41,131 bases of DNA from Halalkalibacter wakoensis JCM 9140. Lineage in GTDB: Bacteria; Bacillota; Bacilli; Bacillales; Bacillaceae_D. Position 1 is the first letter of the stretch. Every line of letters begins with the position of its first letter. Under the pieces are notes generated by a model. It made no database searches. It was given only the letters and a program-made list of their open reading frames with translations, and had not been told where the DNA came from. The stretch lies in NCBI RefSeq assembly GCF_000513095.1, contig NZ_BAUT01000033.1, positions 1 to 41,131 on the forward strand, written 5' to 3'. The translations under genes were made by a program, and so were the position numbers. This document shows, piece by piece, positions 10,379 to 17,312 of the stretch.

Positions 10379-10409
10379 GGGATTGTTACTGATATAGCAG
10401 GCAAGACCT
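10379..10409 (+). promoter_or_regulatory. SacT/SacY-type ribonucleic antiterminator (RAT)
   Basis: The 31-nt element begins GGGATTGTTACTG and ends GCAGGCAAGACCT. From memory it is nearly identical to the RAT sites of B. subtilis sacB and sacPA. Its last bases (AGACCT) are also the 5' side of the following terminator stem, so the two structures are mutually exclusive. A BglG-family antiterminator such as SacT should bind it when sucrose is present; none is encoded in this window. Confidence 0.92.
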
Positions 10410-10473
10410 AAAATGGACAATAGGCATACGTGTATCTATACGTATGATTGTTGACCCATTTTAGGTCTTTTTT
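10404..10473 (+). terminator. Conditional leader terminator of the sucrose permease gene
   Basis: AGACCTAAAATGG (10404-10416) pairs with CCATTTTAGGTCT (10456-10468), followed by a T-run. The loop contains a second small hairpin (CATACG/CGTATG). Its overlap with the antiterminator site makes it the regulated leader terminator. Confidence 0.9.
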
Positions 10474-10539
10474 GTTGTCTGAGTGACTGTGCCTGTATTT
10501 GATCACAATAGAAACAACTTAGAATTGGGGGAAATAAGG

Positions 10540-11940
10540 ATGGACACAAAAAAAGTTGCTAGTGAACTAGTGGAACTTTTAGGCGGGAAAGACAATGTCG
10601 TTAGTGCGACACATTGCGCGACTCGTCTACGTATTGTCTTAAACGACGATGATAAGCCAAATAAACAAGAAATTGAAGAATTAGACGGTGTAAAGGGAGT
10701 ATTTAGTGCGTCTGGTCAGTTTCAAGTGATTTTTGGAACAGGGTTGGTAAACAAAGTATTTACTGAATTCGCTAGTATTACAGGCGTTGGGGCAAAAGAT
10801 ACAGATGATAATGAAAAGAAAGTGGATCACGGTGATGCAGCTAAGAAAAAGATGAATCCTTTTGCGCGTCTTGCTCGAACTCTTTCAAATATCTTTGTTC
10901 CGATCATCCCAGCGATTGTTGCCAGCGGTTTGTTAATGGGTCTTTTAGGAATGATGACGGCATTTGAATGGGTTGCACCAGATAGCCCTTGGATTTTATT
11001 TCTTGATATGTTTTCAAGTGCTGCTTTTATCATTTTGCCGATTTTGATCGGATTTAGTGCCGCAAAAGAATTTGGTGCAAATCCTTATTTAGGAGCTGTA
11101 CTCGGTGGAATTATGACGCACCCGTCGTTACTAAATCCATGGATGTTAACAGATGCAGTTCCAGAATCGATTGTTTTCTTAGGGATGAACGTTGAGTTGC
11201 TTGGTTATCAAGGAACCGTTATACCGATTCTTTTAGTCGTTTACATTATGAGTAAAATTGAAAAAGCGTTGCGTAAAGTTGTTCCGAATGCGATTGATTT
11301 GTTAGTCGTTCCGTTTGTTACAGTTATCTTAACTGGATTTATCGCCATGCTATTTGTCGGTCCACTTGGAACATGGTTAGGAAATGGTCTAACATGGAGT
11401 CTTGATTTTGTTTATAACACAGCTGGACCTTTTGCAGGGTTACTATTTGGTGGACTTTACTCAACGATTGTTATCACAGGGGTACATCACAGCTTCCATG
11501 CGATTGAGGCAGCTTTAATTGCTGATTTAGGGATTAACTTCTTACTGCCAATCTGGGCGATGGCAAACGTTGCTCAAGGTGGTGCTGGTCTAGCTGTATT
11601 CTTCCTGACACAAAATAAAAAGGTGAAGGAGATTGCACTTCCAGCTTCATTTTCAGCTTTCCTTGGAATTACAGAGCCCGTCATTTTCGGTGTCAACTTG
11701 CGATTCATGCGCCCGTTCATTGGGGCTGCAATTGGTGGAGCGCTAGGTGGAGCATACGTTGTCTTTATGAATGTTTTCGTTAATGCTTATGGATTAACAG
11801 GAATTCCGATGATTGCGATCGCTGCTCCGTTTGGTATGTCTAACATTATCAATTACTTAGTTGGAATGCTGATTGCGACAGCAGGTGCATTTATTGCAAC
11901 TTGGATTCTTGGTTTAAAAGAAGATACAACGAAAAAATAA
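10540..11940 (+). CDS. sacP: PTS sucrose-specific EIIBC permease
   Basis: Takes up sucrose and phosphorylates it to sucrose-6-phosphate. The start is ATG 10540 with GGGGGAA upstream, giving 466 residues. The EIIB domain is residues 1-80, with the phosphorylated Cys26 in THCATRLR and a GVFSASGQFQVIFG motif. After a charged linker (DTDDNEKKVDHGDAAKKK) comes the membrane EIIC domain, with about ten hydrophobic segments, GVHHSFHAIEAALI and the conserved GITEPVIFGVNLR. There is no EIIA domain, so an external glucose-type EIIA must supply phosphate, as for B. subtilis SacP. The leader holds a cre, an antiterminator site and a terminator, so expression should require sucrose and the absence of preferred sugars. 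The partner hydrolase is sacA, 1.6 kb upstream. EIIBC proteins for trehalose are similar, but the sacPA-type RNA site favours sucrose. Confidence 0.92.
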   Translation: MDTKKVASELVELLGGKDNVVSATHCATRLRIVLNDDDKPNKQEIEELDGVKGVFSASGQFQVIFGTGLVNKVFTEFASITGVGAKDTDDNEKKVDHGDAAKKKMNPFARLARTLSNIFVPIIPAIVASGLLMGLLGMMTAFEWVAPDSPWILFLDMFSSAAFIILPILIGFSAAKEFGANPYLGAVLGGIMTHPSLLNPWMLTDAVPESIVFLGMNVELLGYQGTVIPILLVVYIMSKIEKALRKVVPNAIDLLVVPFVTVILTGFIAMLFVGPLGTWLGNGLTWSLDFVYNTAGPFAGLLFGGLYSTIVITGVHHSFHAIEAALIADLGINFLLPIWAMANVAQGGAGLAVFFLTQNKKVKEIALPASFSAFLGITEPVIFGVNLRFMRPFIGAAIGGALGGAYVVFMNVFVNAYGLTGIPMIAIAAPFGMSNIINYLVGMLIATAGAFIATWILGLKEDTTKK

Positions 11941-11947
11941 TGATCAT

Positions 11948-11981
11948 ACTCGTCTTTGCTTTGTGCAGAGGCGAGTTTTTT
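11948..11981 (+). terminator. Terminator of sacP
   Basis: ACTCGTCTTT / AGAGGCGAGT stem (two G-T pairs) followed by TTTTTT. Confidence 0.85.
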
Positions 11982-12035
11982 AATGGCTAAATAGAGGAAT
12001 ATGATAAAATAGCCTATGCAAAGGAGGCCGTGTTT

Positions 12036-12701
12036 ATGAAAGACATACAGAATGACTGGTTAGAAGTGATTGGAGCTGAGTTTCAAAAAGAATACTTTCA
12101 AAACCTTAAGCTATTTTTAGAAGAAGAGTATAAACATAATGAAATTTATCCTGCAAAAGAAGACATGTTTAATGCGTTTATCTATACACCTTACTCCGAA
12201 ACAAAGGTCGTTGTTCTTGGGCAGGATCCCTATCACGGTCCAAATCAGGCACATGGCCTTAGTTTTTCTGTAAAAAAAGGAGAGAAAATTCCACCCTCGT
12301 TAAAAAATATCTATAAAGAGCTACATGACGATCTTGGGTGTGAGATTCCACAGCATGGTTCCTTGGTTTCTTGGGCTAAACAAGGGGTGCTACTGCTAAA
12401 TACAGTCTTAACGGTTCGCGGTAGGGAAGCAGCTTCTCATAAACGAAAAGGGTGGGAAATCTTTACTAATGCAGTCATTCGCGAGTTAAATAAGCGTGAG
12501 GAGCCTATTGTTTTTGTGTTATGGGGGAAACATGCTCAGGACAAAAAGAAACTTATCACAGAAAAACATATCATCATTGAATCTGCACATCCAAGTCCGT
12601 TGTCGGCTCATAGAGGGTTTTTAGGAAGCAAACCATTTTCAAAAATAAATGAGCATTTAAATAAGGTTGGACATCCAATTATTAAGTGGGATTTATCATA
12701 A
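12036..12701 (+). CDS. ung: Uracil-DNA glycosylase
   Basis: Removes uracil from DNA as the first step of base-excision repair. The start is ATG 12036, eight bases after AAGGAGG; the in-frame GTG at 12030 is too close to it. The active-site motif [18 protein letters not shown] has the catalytic Asp64, and the second motif [19 protein letters not shown] carries the catalytic His. At 221 residues it has the usual family-1 length. In B. subtilis, ung (ywdG) lies near ywdI. Here the amt operon and a large repeat separate it from ywdI. Confidence 0.96.
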   Translation: MKDIQNDWLEVIGAEFQKEYFQNLKLFLEEEYKHNEIYPAKEDMFNAFIYTPYSETKVVVLGQDPYHGPNQAHGLSFSVKKGEKIPPSLKNIYKELHDDLGCEIPQHGSLVSWAKQGVLLLNTVLTVRGREAASHKRKGWEIFTNAVIRELNKREEPIVFVLWGKHAQDKKKLITEKHIIIESAHPSPLSAHRGFLGSKPFSKINEHLNKVGHPIIKWDLS

Positions 12702-12740
12702 ATGTCAGATCTCTCATGCAAAGGAGCTAAAAATTGCGCA

Positions 12741-12772
12741 CCTACACAAAAAAAGTGTAGGTTTTTCTTTTT
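12741..12772 (+). terminator. Terminator of ung
   Basis: Perfect 7-bp stem CCTACAC / GTGTAGG around an A-loop, followed by TTTTTCTTTTT. Confidence 0.9.
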
Positions 12773-12846
12773 ACTTAATGATTGGTTAAAGGCTAAATAG
12801 GATGGGGGAGTAAGCCTTTTCATTAAAAATGAGCATTTCGAAAGTA

Positions 12847-12863
12847 TGTAAGGATATCTGACA
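12847..12863 (+). promoter_or_regulatory. GlnR/TnrA box 1 of the amt operon
   Basis: TGTAAGGATATCTGACA matches TGTNA-N7-TNACA exactly. Its centre (12855) is about 49 bp before the predicted transcription start (12904), the spacing known for TnrA activation, for example at B. subtilis nrgAB. Confidence 0.87.
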
Positions 12864-12891
12864 ACATAGTAGATTCAGAATATTTCGCACG

Positions 12892-12897
12892 TATAAT
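12892..12897 (+). promoter_or_regulatory. -10 element of the amt operon promoter
   Basis: A consensus TATAAT, but no recognisable -35 hexamer at 17 bases (GTAGAT). A good -10 with a poor -35 and an activator site at -49 is the expected form of a TnrA-dependent promoter. Confidence 0.75.
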
Positions 12898-12913
12898 AAG
12901 AACTAACAACAGA

Positions 12914-12930
12914 TGTTAGCTTCTCTAACG
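12914..12930 (+). promoter_or_regulatory. GlnR/TnrA-like box 2 of the amt operon
   Basis: TGTTAGCTTCTCTAACG differs from the consensus only in the last base and contains the inverted pair GTTAG/CTAAC. It is about 18 bp downstream of the predicted start, nearly the same position as box 2 of glnA. Confidence 0.55.
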
Positions 12931-12966
12931 CTAACGTGTACACATTTAAAAAGGGGGAAAAAGAAA

Positions 12967-14232
12967 ATGACTGAATTAGCACTTATGGATAATTTATGGG
13001 TTATGATTTGCGCAGTCTTAGTTCTTTTCATGCAAGGTGGATTTATTCTTTTGGAGGCAGGTTCTACGCGAATGAAAAACGCGGGACACATTGCCGGAAA
13101 AACTATCTTTACAGTAGGTATCGCTTCATTAGTTTACTGGGCAGTAGGTTGGGGATTTGCTTACGGTGAAGGAAATGCATTCATTGGAATGTCAGATTTC
13201 TTCTTCGGAGATTTTTCAACAGCAGATGAAGGTCTAGTTGGTTCGGTTGATTTCTTCTTCCAGGTTATGTTCGCAGCGATCGCGTTAACAATTGCTTTTG
13301 GTGGATTTGCAGAACGTGCAAAATTATCAGCATATATCGTATTCGCAGTACTATTCTCAGCATTTGTATATCCAATCGTTGCACACTGGATTTGGGGTGA
13401 CGGATGGTTAGCTGATTTAGGAAAGCAAGACTTTGCAGGTTCTACAGTCGTTCACTTAACGGGTGCAATGGCAGCTCTTGCAGCTACGATTCTATTAAAA
13501 CCACGTCTTGGTAAATACAACAAAGATGGTTCAGCAAATGATTTAGCTGGTCACAACCAAGTTTATACAGCTTTAGGTGTATTAATCCTTTGGGTAGGTT
13601 GGTTCGGATTTAACGCAGGTAGTACGTTAGAAGTAGCAGATGCATTCTTCGGTTATGTTGCGTTAAATACTCAATTAGCAGCATCAGCAGGTGCAGTAGC
13701 AGCCTTATTCATTGCCTGGGCAATGACAGGGAAGTCAGACGTACCTACAATGTTGAACGGTGCATTAGCTGGTCTAGTAGCCATTACAGCATCTTGTGCG
13801 TTCGTTGCTCCTTGGGCAGCAGTAGTAATCGGTATTGTCGGTGGTTTAATTGTATTCTTCTCTATGAAATTCTTTGATAAAGCTCGTATTGATGATCCAA
13901 TCTTTGCCCTATCTGTTCACGGTGTAGCAGGGGTTTGGGGAACAGTTTCAACTGGTTTCTTTGCAACACCAGAACTTGCAGCAATGAACGGTGGTACAGC
14001 TGGTTTATTCTACGGCGGTGGATTATCTCAATTAGGAGTTCAAGTATTAAGTGTTGTAGCGTGTGGTGCTTTCGCATTTATTGCTTCTTACATCTTACTA
14101 TTAGTAACAAAAGCAGTTTGTGGCGGCTTACGTGTATCTGAGGAAGAAGAGATTGTTGGTCTTGACCTTAGTGAGCATGGTAGCTACGGTTATCCTGAAA
14201 GCATGCCTGGAAACGAAAAGACAGGGGCTTAA
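12967..14232 (+). CDS. amt: Ammonium transporter (Amt family)
   Basis: Amt/Rh channel-like transporter that brings ammonium across the membrane when nitrogen is scarce (NrgA/AmtB type). The start is ATG 12967 with AAAGGGGG upstream; an upstream in-frame ATG (12913) falls within the leader. The protein has 421 residues and about eleven hydrophobic segments. The twin-His pore pair is present: His163 in STVVHLTGAMAAL and His318 in ALSVHGVAGVWGT. So are the signatures GGFAERAKL and GWFGFNAGST, and an acidic cytosolic tail (SEEEEIVGLDLSEHGSYGYPE). No glnK/nrgB PII gene follows, unlike most Amt loci. Instead a nucleotidyltransferase-like gene starts two bases after the stop. The promoter has a perfect TnrA-type site at -49. 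Confidence 0.95.
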   Translation: MTELALMDNLWVMICAVLVLFMQGGFILLEAGSTRMKNAGHIAGKTIFTVGIASLVYWAVGWGFAYGEGNAFIGMSDFFFGDFSTADEGLVGSVDFFFQVMFAAIALTIAFGGFAERAKLSAYIVFAVLFSAFVYPIVAHWIWGDGWLADLGKQDFAGSTVVHLTGAMAALAATILLKPRLGKYNKDGSANDLAGHNQVYTALGVLILWVGWFGFNAGSTLEVADAFFGYVALNTQLAASAGAVAALFIAWAMTGKSDVPTMLNGALAGLVAITASCAFVAPWAAVVIGIVGGLIVFFSMKFFDKARIDDPIFALSVHGVAGVWGTVSTGFFATPELAAMNGGTAGLFYGGGLSQLGVQVLSVVACGAFAFIASYILLLVTKAVCGGLRVSEEEEIVGLDLSEHGSYGYPESMPGNEKTGA

Positions 14233-14234
14233 GG

Positions 14235-15236
14235 ATGTCAGGGGCAAAGAGTTATTCTACCTATGGTGAAAGCGAATGGGATAAGGAGTTGCGTCTCTTA
14301 TATGAGGAGCGCCTCTCTACCATTCACAAACAGGAGCATACCTCAGCCTCACTTCAAGAAAGTCATGAGCAGATCATAAACAAAGCGGTAAGTCACGCTC
14401 TAAAAAGGACAGTAAGTGAGTGGGGCGAACCGCCCACTCACTTTGCTTTCTTTCTAATGGGAAGCGGTGGCAGGCTTGAACAATCTTTTTGGAGTGATCA
14501 AGATCATGGACTTGTGTATGAAAGCAACAACGAAGAGGATCAGTTATATTTCCTGCACTTTGGGAGAGAAATTGTCTATGCGCTTGAAAAAGTAGGATAC
14601 GAGCGCTGTGATGGGAATGTAATGGCTTCGAATCGGAAATGGTGTTGTTCATATGAAAAGTGGGAAGCTCAGTTACATTCATGGTTGAAAGAAGATAAGT
14701 GGGAAACGCTTAGATACACACTAACGTTTTTTGACTCTAGGTCGATTTATGGAAAACATGAATTGCTTGATCAACTCAAGCAGACGATCTTTCAACTCAT
14801 AAAAAAGGAGCCTTACTTGCTTAAAAGATTAACAGAAAATACAGGTCGGCTTAAAAAAGGAATAGGAGTGTTTAACCAATTACTTGTAGAAACAAAAGGA
14901 GTTCATAAAGGGAAATTTGATTTTAAGCAAATCGTGTTGTTTCCATATGTAAATGGACTTCGTTTACTTGCATTAGAGCAAGAAATCTTAACAAGCTCAA
15001 CAATTGGAAGGTTTCAACAATTACCAACTAAATACACAAACATCAAACAGACGCAGCAATCGTTTGAAAAACTTCTAGAAAAACGAGTGGGTTGGCAACA
15101 TAAAGTCGGGCAATATGAGAATATTCACCATCTCTCACTTGAATCGTTAAGTAAAGAAGAGCGAAGGTTGTTAAAAAAATGGGTAAGAGAAGGTCATCAA
15201 TTGTATCAGACGATCGAAAGGCTGTTAAAAGGATGA
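14235..15236 (+). CDS. DUF294 (GlnD-like) nucleotidyltransferase
   Basis: A protein of the DUF294 putative nucleotidyltransferase family, whose fold is shared with the uridylyltransferase domain of GlnD. The start is ATG 14235, two bases after amt; 333 residues. The polymerase-beta-type catalytic motif is intact: Gly76-Ser77 in FLMGSGGRLEQ, followed by Asp88-x-Asp90 in SDQDHGLVYE. It also has the downstream GNVMASNRKW segment and a helical substrate-binding C-terminal half. The CBS and cNMP-binding domains found on many Gram-negative relatives are absent. Substrate unknown. The fused-operon position suggests it modifies something linked to ammonium uptake, either a protein or an RNA end. The absence of glnK next to amt means PII is not an obvious target. 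The next gene encodes an exonuclease that might reverse nucleotide addition (inference). Confidence 0.85.
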   Translation: MSGAKSYSTYGESEWDKELRLLYEERLSTIHKQEHTSASLQESHEQIINKAVSHALKRTVSEWGEPPTHFAFFLMGSGGRLEQSFWSDQDHGLVYESNNEEDQLYFLHFGREIVYALEKVGYERCDGNVMASNRKWCCSYEKWEAQLHSWLKEDKWETLRYTLTFFDSRSIYGKHELLDQLKQTIFQLIKKEPYLLKRLTENTGRLKKGIGVFNQLLVETKGVHKGKFDFKQIVLFPYVNGLRLLALEQEILTSSTIGRFQQLPTKYTNIKQTQQSFEKLLEKRVGWQHKVGQYENIHHLSLESLSKEERRLLKKWVREGHQLYQTIERLLKG

Positions 15237-15243
15237 GGAAACG

Positions 15244-15984
15244 ATGATTAATAATATGGTTCAACTAGTCAAACAGTTGTCAAACCGCTTAAGTCCAAAT
15301 GTCTATACATCACTGCAACAGCAGTCTGATGCTGCAAGGCTTACTCATTTACGTCAAATTCAGCGTCAGTTAAAGCAAGAAGACGTTCTTGACCGTCCTC
15401 TTTCTGAGCTTACCTTTATCATTTTTGATCTTGAGACGAGTGGATTTTACCCAGACAAGGGAGATAGTATTCTTTCCATTGGTGCAGTCAAAATGAAAGG
15501 ATGCGAGATTTTAAGAGAAGAAACGTTTTATTCAACGGTGAAGTGCTCAAATAAACCATCAGAAGAAATTTTAGAGCTTACAGGGTTAACAGAAGAAGAA
15601 CTAAATGATTCTCCTGTTTTAATGGACGTTTTATCGGACTTTTATAAGTTCATAGGCCATTCAACATTAGTTGCGCATCATGCATCTCATGAGAAAAAAT
15701 TTATGTCCCATGCGACTTGGCAAACGTTACGAACGACGTTTCAACATCGAATCATTGATACTTCGTTCTTAACAAAAATTGTCGTTCCAGAAAATCTAGT
15801 AACTTTGGATGAATGTTGTGCCTATCATGATATTCCAGTAGAGACGAGGCATCATGCATTACAAGATGCACTTGTGACGGCACAGTTATGGCAAAAAAAC
15901 ATTCGACTTGCGAAGGAAATAGGCTTTGAGACATTACGAGACGTTTATACGTACCTAGCAAAAGGACGAATGACACAATCATAG
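15244..15984 (+). CDS. DEDDh-type 3'-5' exonuclease (DnaQ/PolC-epsilon-like)
   Basis: Stand-alone exonuclease of the DnaQ superfamily, 246 residues, starting seven bases after the nucleotidyltransferase gene. About 55 residues of helical N-terminus precede the domain. Motif I is FDLETSG (Asp62, Glu64). Motif II is VAHHASHEKKFM, where the usual Asp of HNAxFD is Glu150. Motif III is TRHHALQDA (His204, Asp208), the DEDDh form. Such enzymes degrade DNA or RNA from the 3' end. This one has no polymerase or helicase partner in the operon, so a replication role is not indicated. Pairing with the DUF294 gene appears to be functional, since I recall similar pairs near the acetate permease actP in gamma-proteobacteria. 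What it acts on is unknown. Confidence 0.85.
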   Translation: MINNMVQLVKQLSNRLSPNVYTSLQQQSDAARLTHLRQIQRQLKQEDVLDRPLSELTFIIFDLETSGFYPDKGDSILSIGAVKMKGCEILREETFYSTVKCSNKPSEEILELTGLTEEELNDSPVLMDVLSDFYKFIGHSTLVAHHASHEKKFMSHATWQTLRTTFQHRIIDTSFLTKIVVPENLVTLDECCAYHDIPVETRHHALQDALVTAQLWQKNIRLAKEIGFETLRDVYTYLAKGRMTQS

Positions 15985-16011
15985 AATGGTAACGAAGGAG
16001 GAGGGGAGCGA

Positions 16012-16278
16012 GTGAAGTCAGACATTCCTAGAAGACAATCGTGTTTTCCCATCCGTGTAGTAATGGAGATGACGGACTTGTCTGCCCGACAAATTCGTTA
16101 TTATGAAGAACAAGGGCTCATTAAACCATCACGCAACGAGGGGAACCAAAGAATGTTCTCACTAGAAGACATTGAACGGTTTCTAGAAATTAAATCACTC
16201 ATTCAACAAGGTGTAAACATAGCAGGAGTCAAAGCAATTTTCGCATCAAGGGAACAAAAAGAAGGAACTGACCACTAA
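16012..16278 (+). CDS. Short MerR-family regulator, GlnR-like without C-terminal tail
   Basis: DNA-binding protein of 88 residues starting at GTG 16012 behind a very strong ribosome-binding site (GAAGGAGGAGGGG). Residues 10-75 closely follow the winged helix of B. subtilis GlnR (from memory): [20 protein letters not shown] against [20 protein letters not shown], then [20 protein letters not shown] and [14 protein letters not shown]. GlnR has about 135 residues, and its C-terminal tail senses feedback-inhibited glutamine synthetase. Here the protein stops after 13 residues of charged linker, and the terminator hairpin overlaps the last codons, so the short form is genuine rather than a frameshift. 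It is the last gene of the amt operon and could act on the GlnR/TnrA boxes at 3893-3978 and 12847-12930. It might instead be this lineage's TnrA substitute. Confidence 0.85.
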   Translation: [88 protein letters not shown]

Positions 16279-16300
16279 GGTTAGCTCCTTCTTTTTGTTG
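16255..16300 (+). terminator. Terminator of the amt operon
   Basis: A 12-bp stem CAAAAAGAAGGA / TCCTTCTTTTTG with an inner six-pair extension (CTGACC/GGTTAG, one G-T), overlapping the stop codon of the GlnR-like gene. Confidence 0.92.
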
Positions 16301-16378
16301 TTTAGGTCGTATGTTAGAATAGAGGAATATAGTAAAATGGAGCCGAAGCCATTCGACTCCTGCGGGAAATAGAGGGTA

Positions 16379-16796
16379 GGGCACTGAAAAAGTGCTCATT
16401 TTTTCGGACTTAAAAAGTAACTTCGGTCTCGCATACCGGGATGGGGCACGCACCTGCAGGCGAGCGTTGAACCTGCTGCGCCGGTGGATTTCAACCTGCC
16501 CTTCCCTCGCGTCCGCTTGGTTGAGGGTAACGATAAATTCCCTACTCTTCAACAATCTTATGACGAGTAAAGGTATCATTGTTGTTGCCAAACTCACACA
16601 TACAAAAGCTCAGCTTAGTTGTTTTTGGGTTGAGAGTATGAAAAGCTGATACCAGCAGGGGAATGACACGGAGACTCCTGCGGGAGCAGTGACCCACGTG
16701 TGAGACCCCGCAGGCGACAGCCGAGGAGGCTCACCGGGCACCCGCAGAAAGCGTAGTGTCATTCCCCTGCGGCAGTTAGGCACTTTTTCAGTGGCC
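16379..16796 (+). mobile_element. Type C element, copy 1 (MITE-like, contains type A)
   Basis: About 418 bp bounded by inverted repeats GGGCACTGAAAAAGTGC (16379-16395) and GCACTTTTTCAGTGGCC (16780-16796), one mismatch. No transposase is encoded. The left half holds a GC-rich segment (CCGGGATGGGGCACGCACCT, GCGCCGGTGGATTTCAACCT) shared with the reverse-oriented copy at 24330-24769. The right half holds a type A element. Confidence 0.75.
16655..16770 (-). repeat. Type A repeat nested in type C copy 1
   Basis: 116 bp with 15-bp perfect terminal inverted repeats GCAGGGGAATGACAC / GTGTCATTCCCCTGC. The core contains CTCCTGCGGGA, GACCCCGCAGGCG and GCCGAGGAGGCTCACCGGGC. Other copies: 24355-24470, 33168-33262 (truncated), 33281-33396, 39182-39297. 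Confidence 0.88.
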
Positions 16797-17018
16797 TAAA
16801 TTAAGGTAGGGGCGAGACCCCACAGGCATAGTCGAGGATCCTTGAGGGAGCGAGTGGCTTTCAGCGCAATGGAACGGGCCTTATAAGGATAAAAAGTTAA
16901 AAATGTGAAAACAGTTCTTTTATTTAAATTTGTGGTAAACGAGCAGCAAAAACACAAGTGAGCCACCCTATCAGTAGCTTAAGAATATACCGTTTCTAAA
17001 TAAAGTGAGGGTACGAAA

Positions 17019-17312
17019 ATGAATATACCAGCAAAACAAATCTGTGATCAGATCGATTCACAAACAGAAAAACTACGAAAGGCAATTGCTAGTGGCGACG
17101 CGACTGCCGTTCGTGAATGTGCTGCAGTCATTGAGGCATATAGTCAATTGCTAAAAGGCACTGGAACAGGCCAAGTAAAAGCTCAACCGGTTCCTCAACC
17201 TCAACCAATGCAGCACCATTACACGCAAGAGCCACAACAAACGCTTGCGAAACCACTTATCCAAAGTGGAGGAGAAATTAGTGAGAAGGATCGCAATATC
17301 CTCGATTTCTAA
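17019..17312 (+). CDS. ywdI: YwdI family protein (DUF5327)
   Basis: A 97-residue cytoplasmic protein of unknown function, assigned by position (next to ywdK/gerQ as in B. subtilis) and by its N-terminal helix pair (IPAKQICDQIDSQTEKLRKA, AVRECAAVIEAYSQLL). The middle is a low-complexity Pro/Gln stretch (QPVPQPQPMQHH), and it ends ISEKDRNILDF. The ribosome-binding site is GTGAGGG upstream of ATG 17019. Its stop codon abuts the stop codon of the convergent GNAT gene with no intervening base. Confidence 0.7.
   Translation: MNIPAKQICDQIDSQTEKLRKAIASGDATAVRECAAVIEAYSQLLKGTGTGQVKAQPVPQPQPMQHHYTQEPQQTLAKPLIQSGGEISEKDRNILDF

Larger units (their letters stand above)
16331..16880 (+). repeat. Composite repeat: type B split by a type C element
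   Basis: This accounts for most of the 740-base gene-free gap. The left part of a type B repeat (16331-16378, ending CTCCTGCGGGAAATAGAGGG) and its right part (16797-16880, AAGGTAGGGGCGAGACCCC to GCAATGGAACGGGCC) flank a type C element. An 11-bp B segment appears on both sides of the insert, as AAATAGAGGGTA and AAATTAAGGTA. Positions 16881-17018 contain only the leader of the next gene. Confidence 0.8.

Noticed and set aside
14374-14682. Antisense ORF of 102 codons within the nucleotidyltransferase gene
   Set aside because: It is a shadow of the coding strand with no ribosome-binding site and no recognisable motif.
16392-16649. 85-codon ORF in the first C element and its counterpart at 24513-24737
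   Set aside because: Both are readings of the same repeat in different orientations, with no start signal and frame disruption between copies. They reflect the GC-rich repeat, not a gene.
16379-16796. Insertion sequence with transposase
   Set aside because: It has terminal inverted repeats but is only about 418 bp and encodes no transposase-like protein, so I call it MITE-like.
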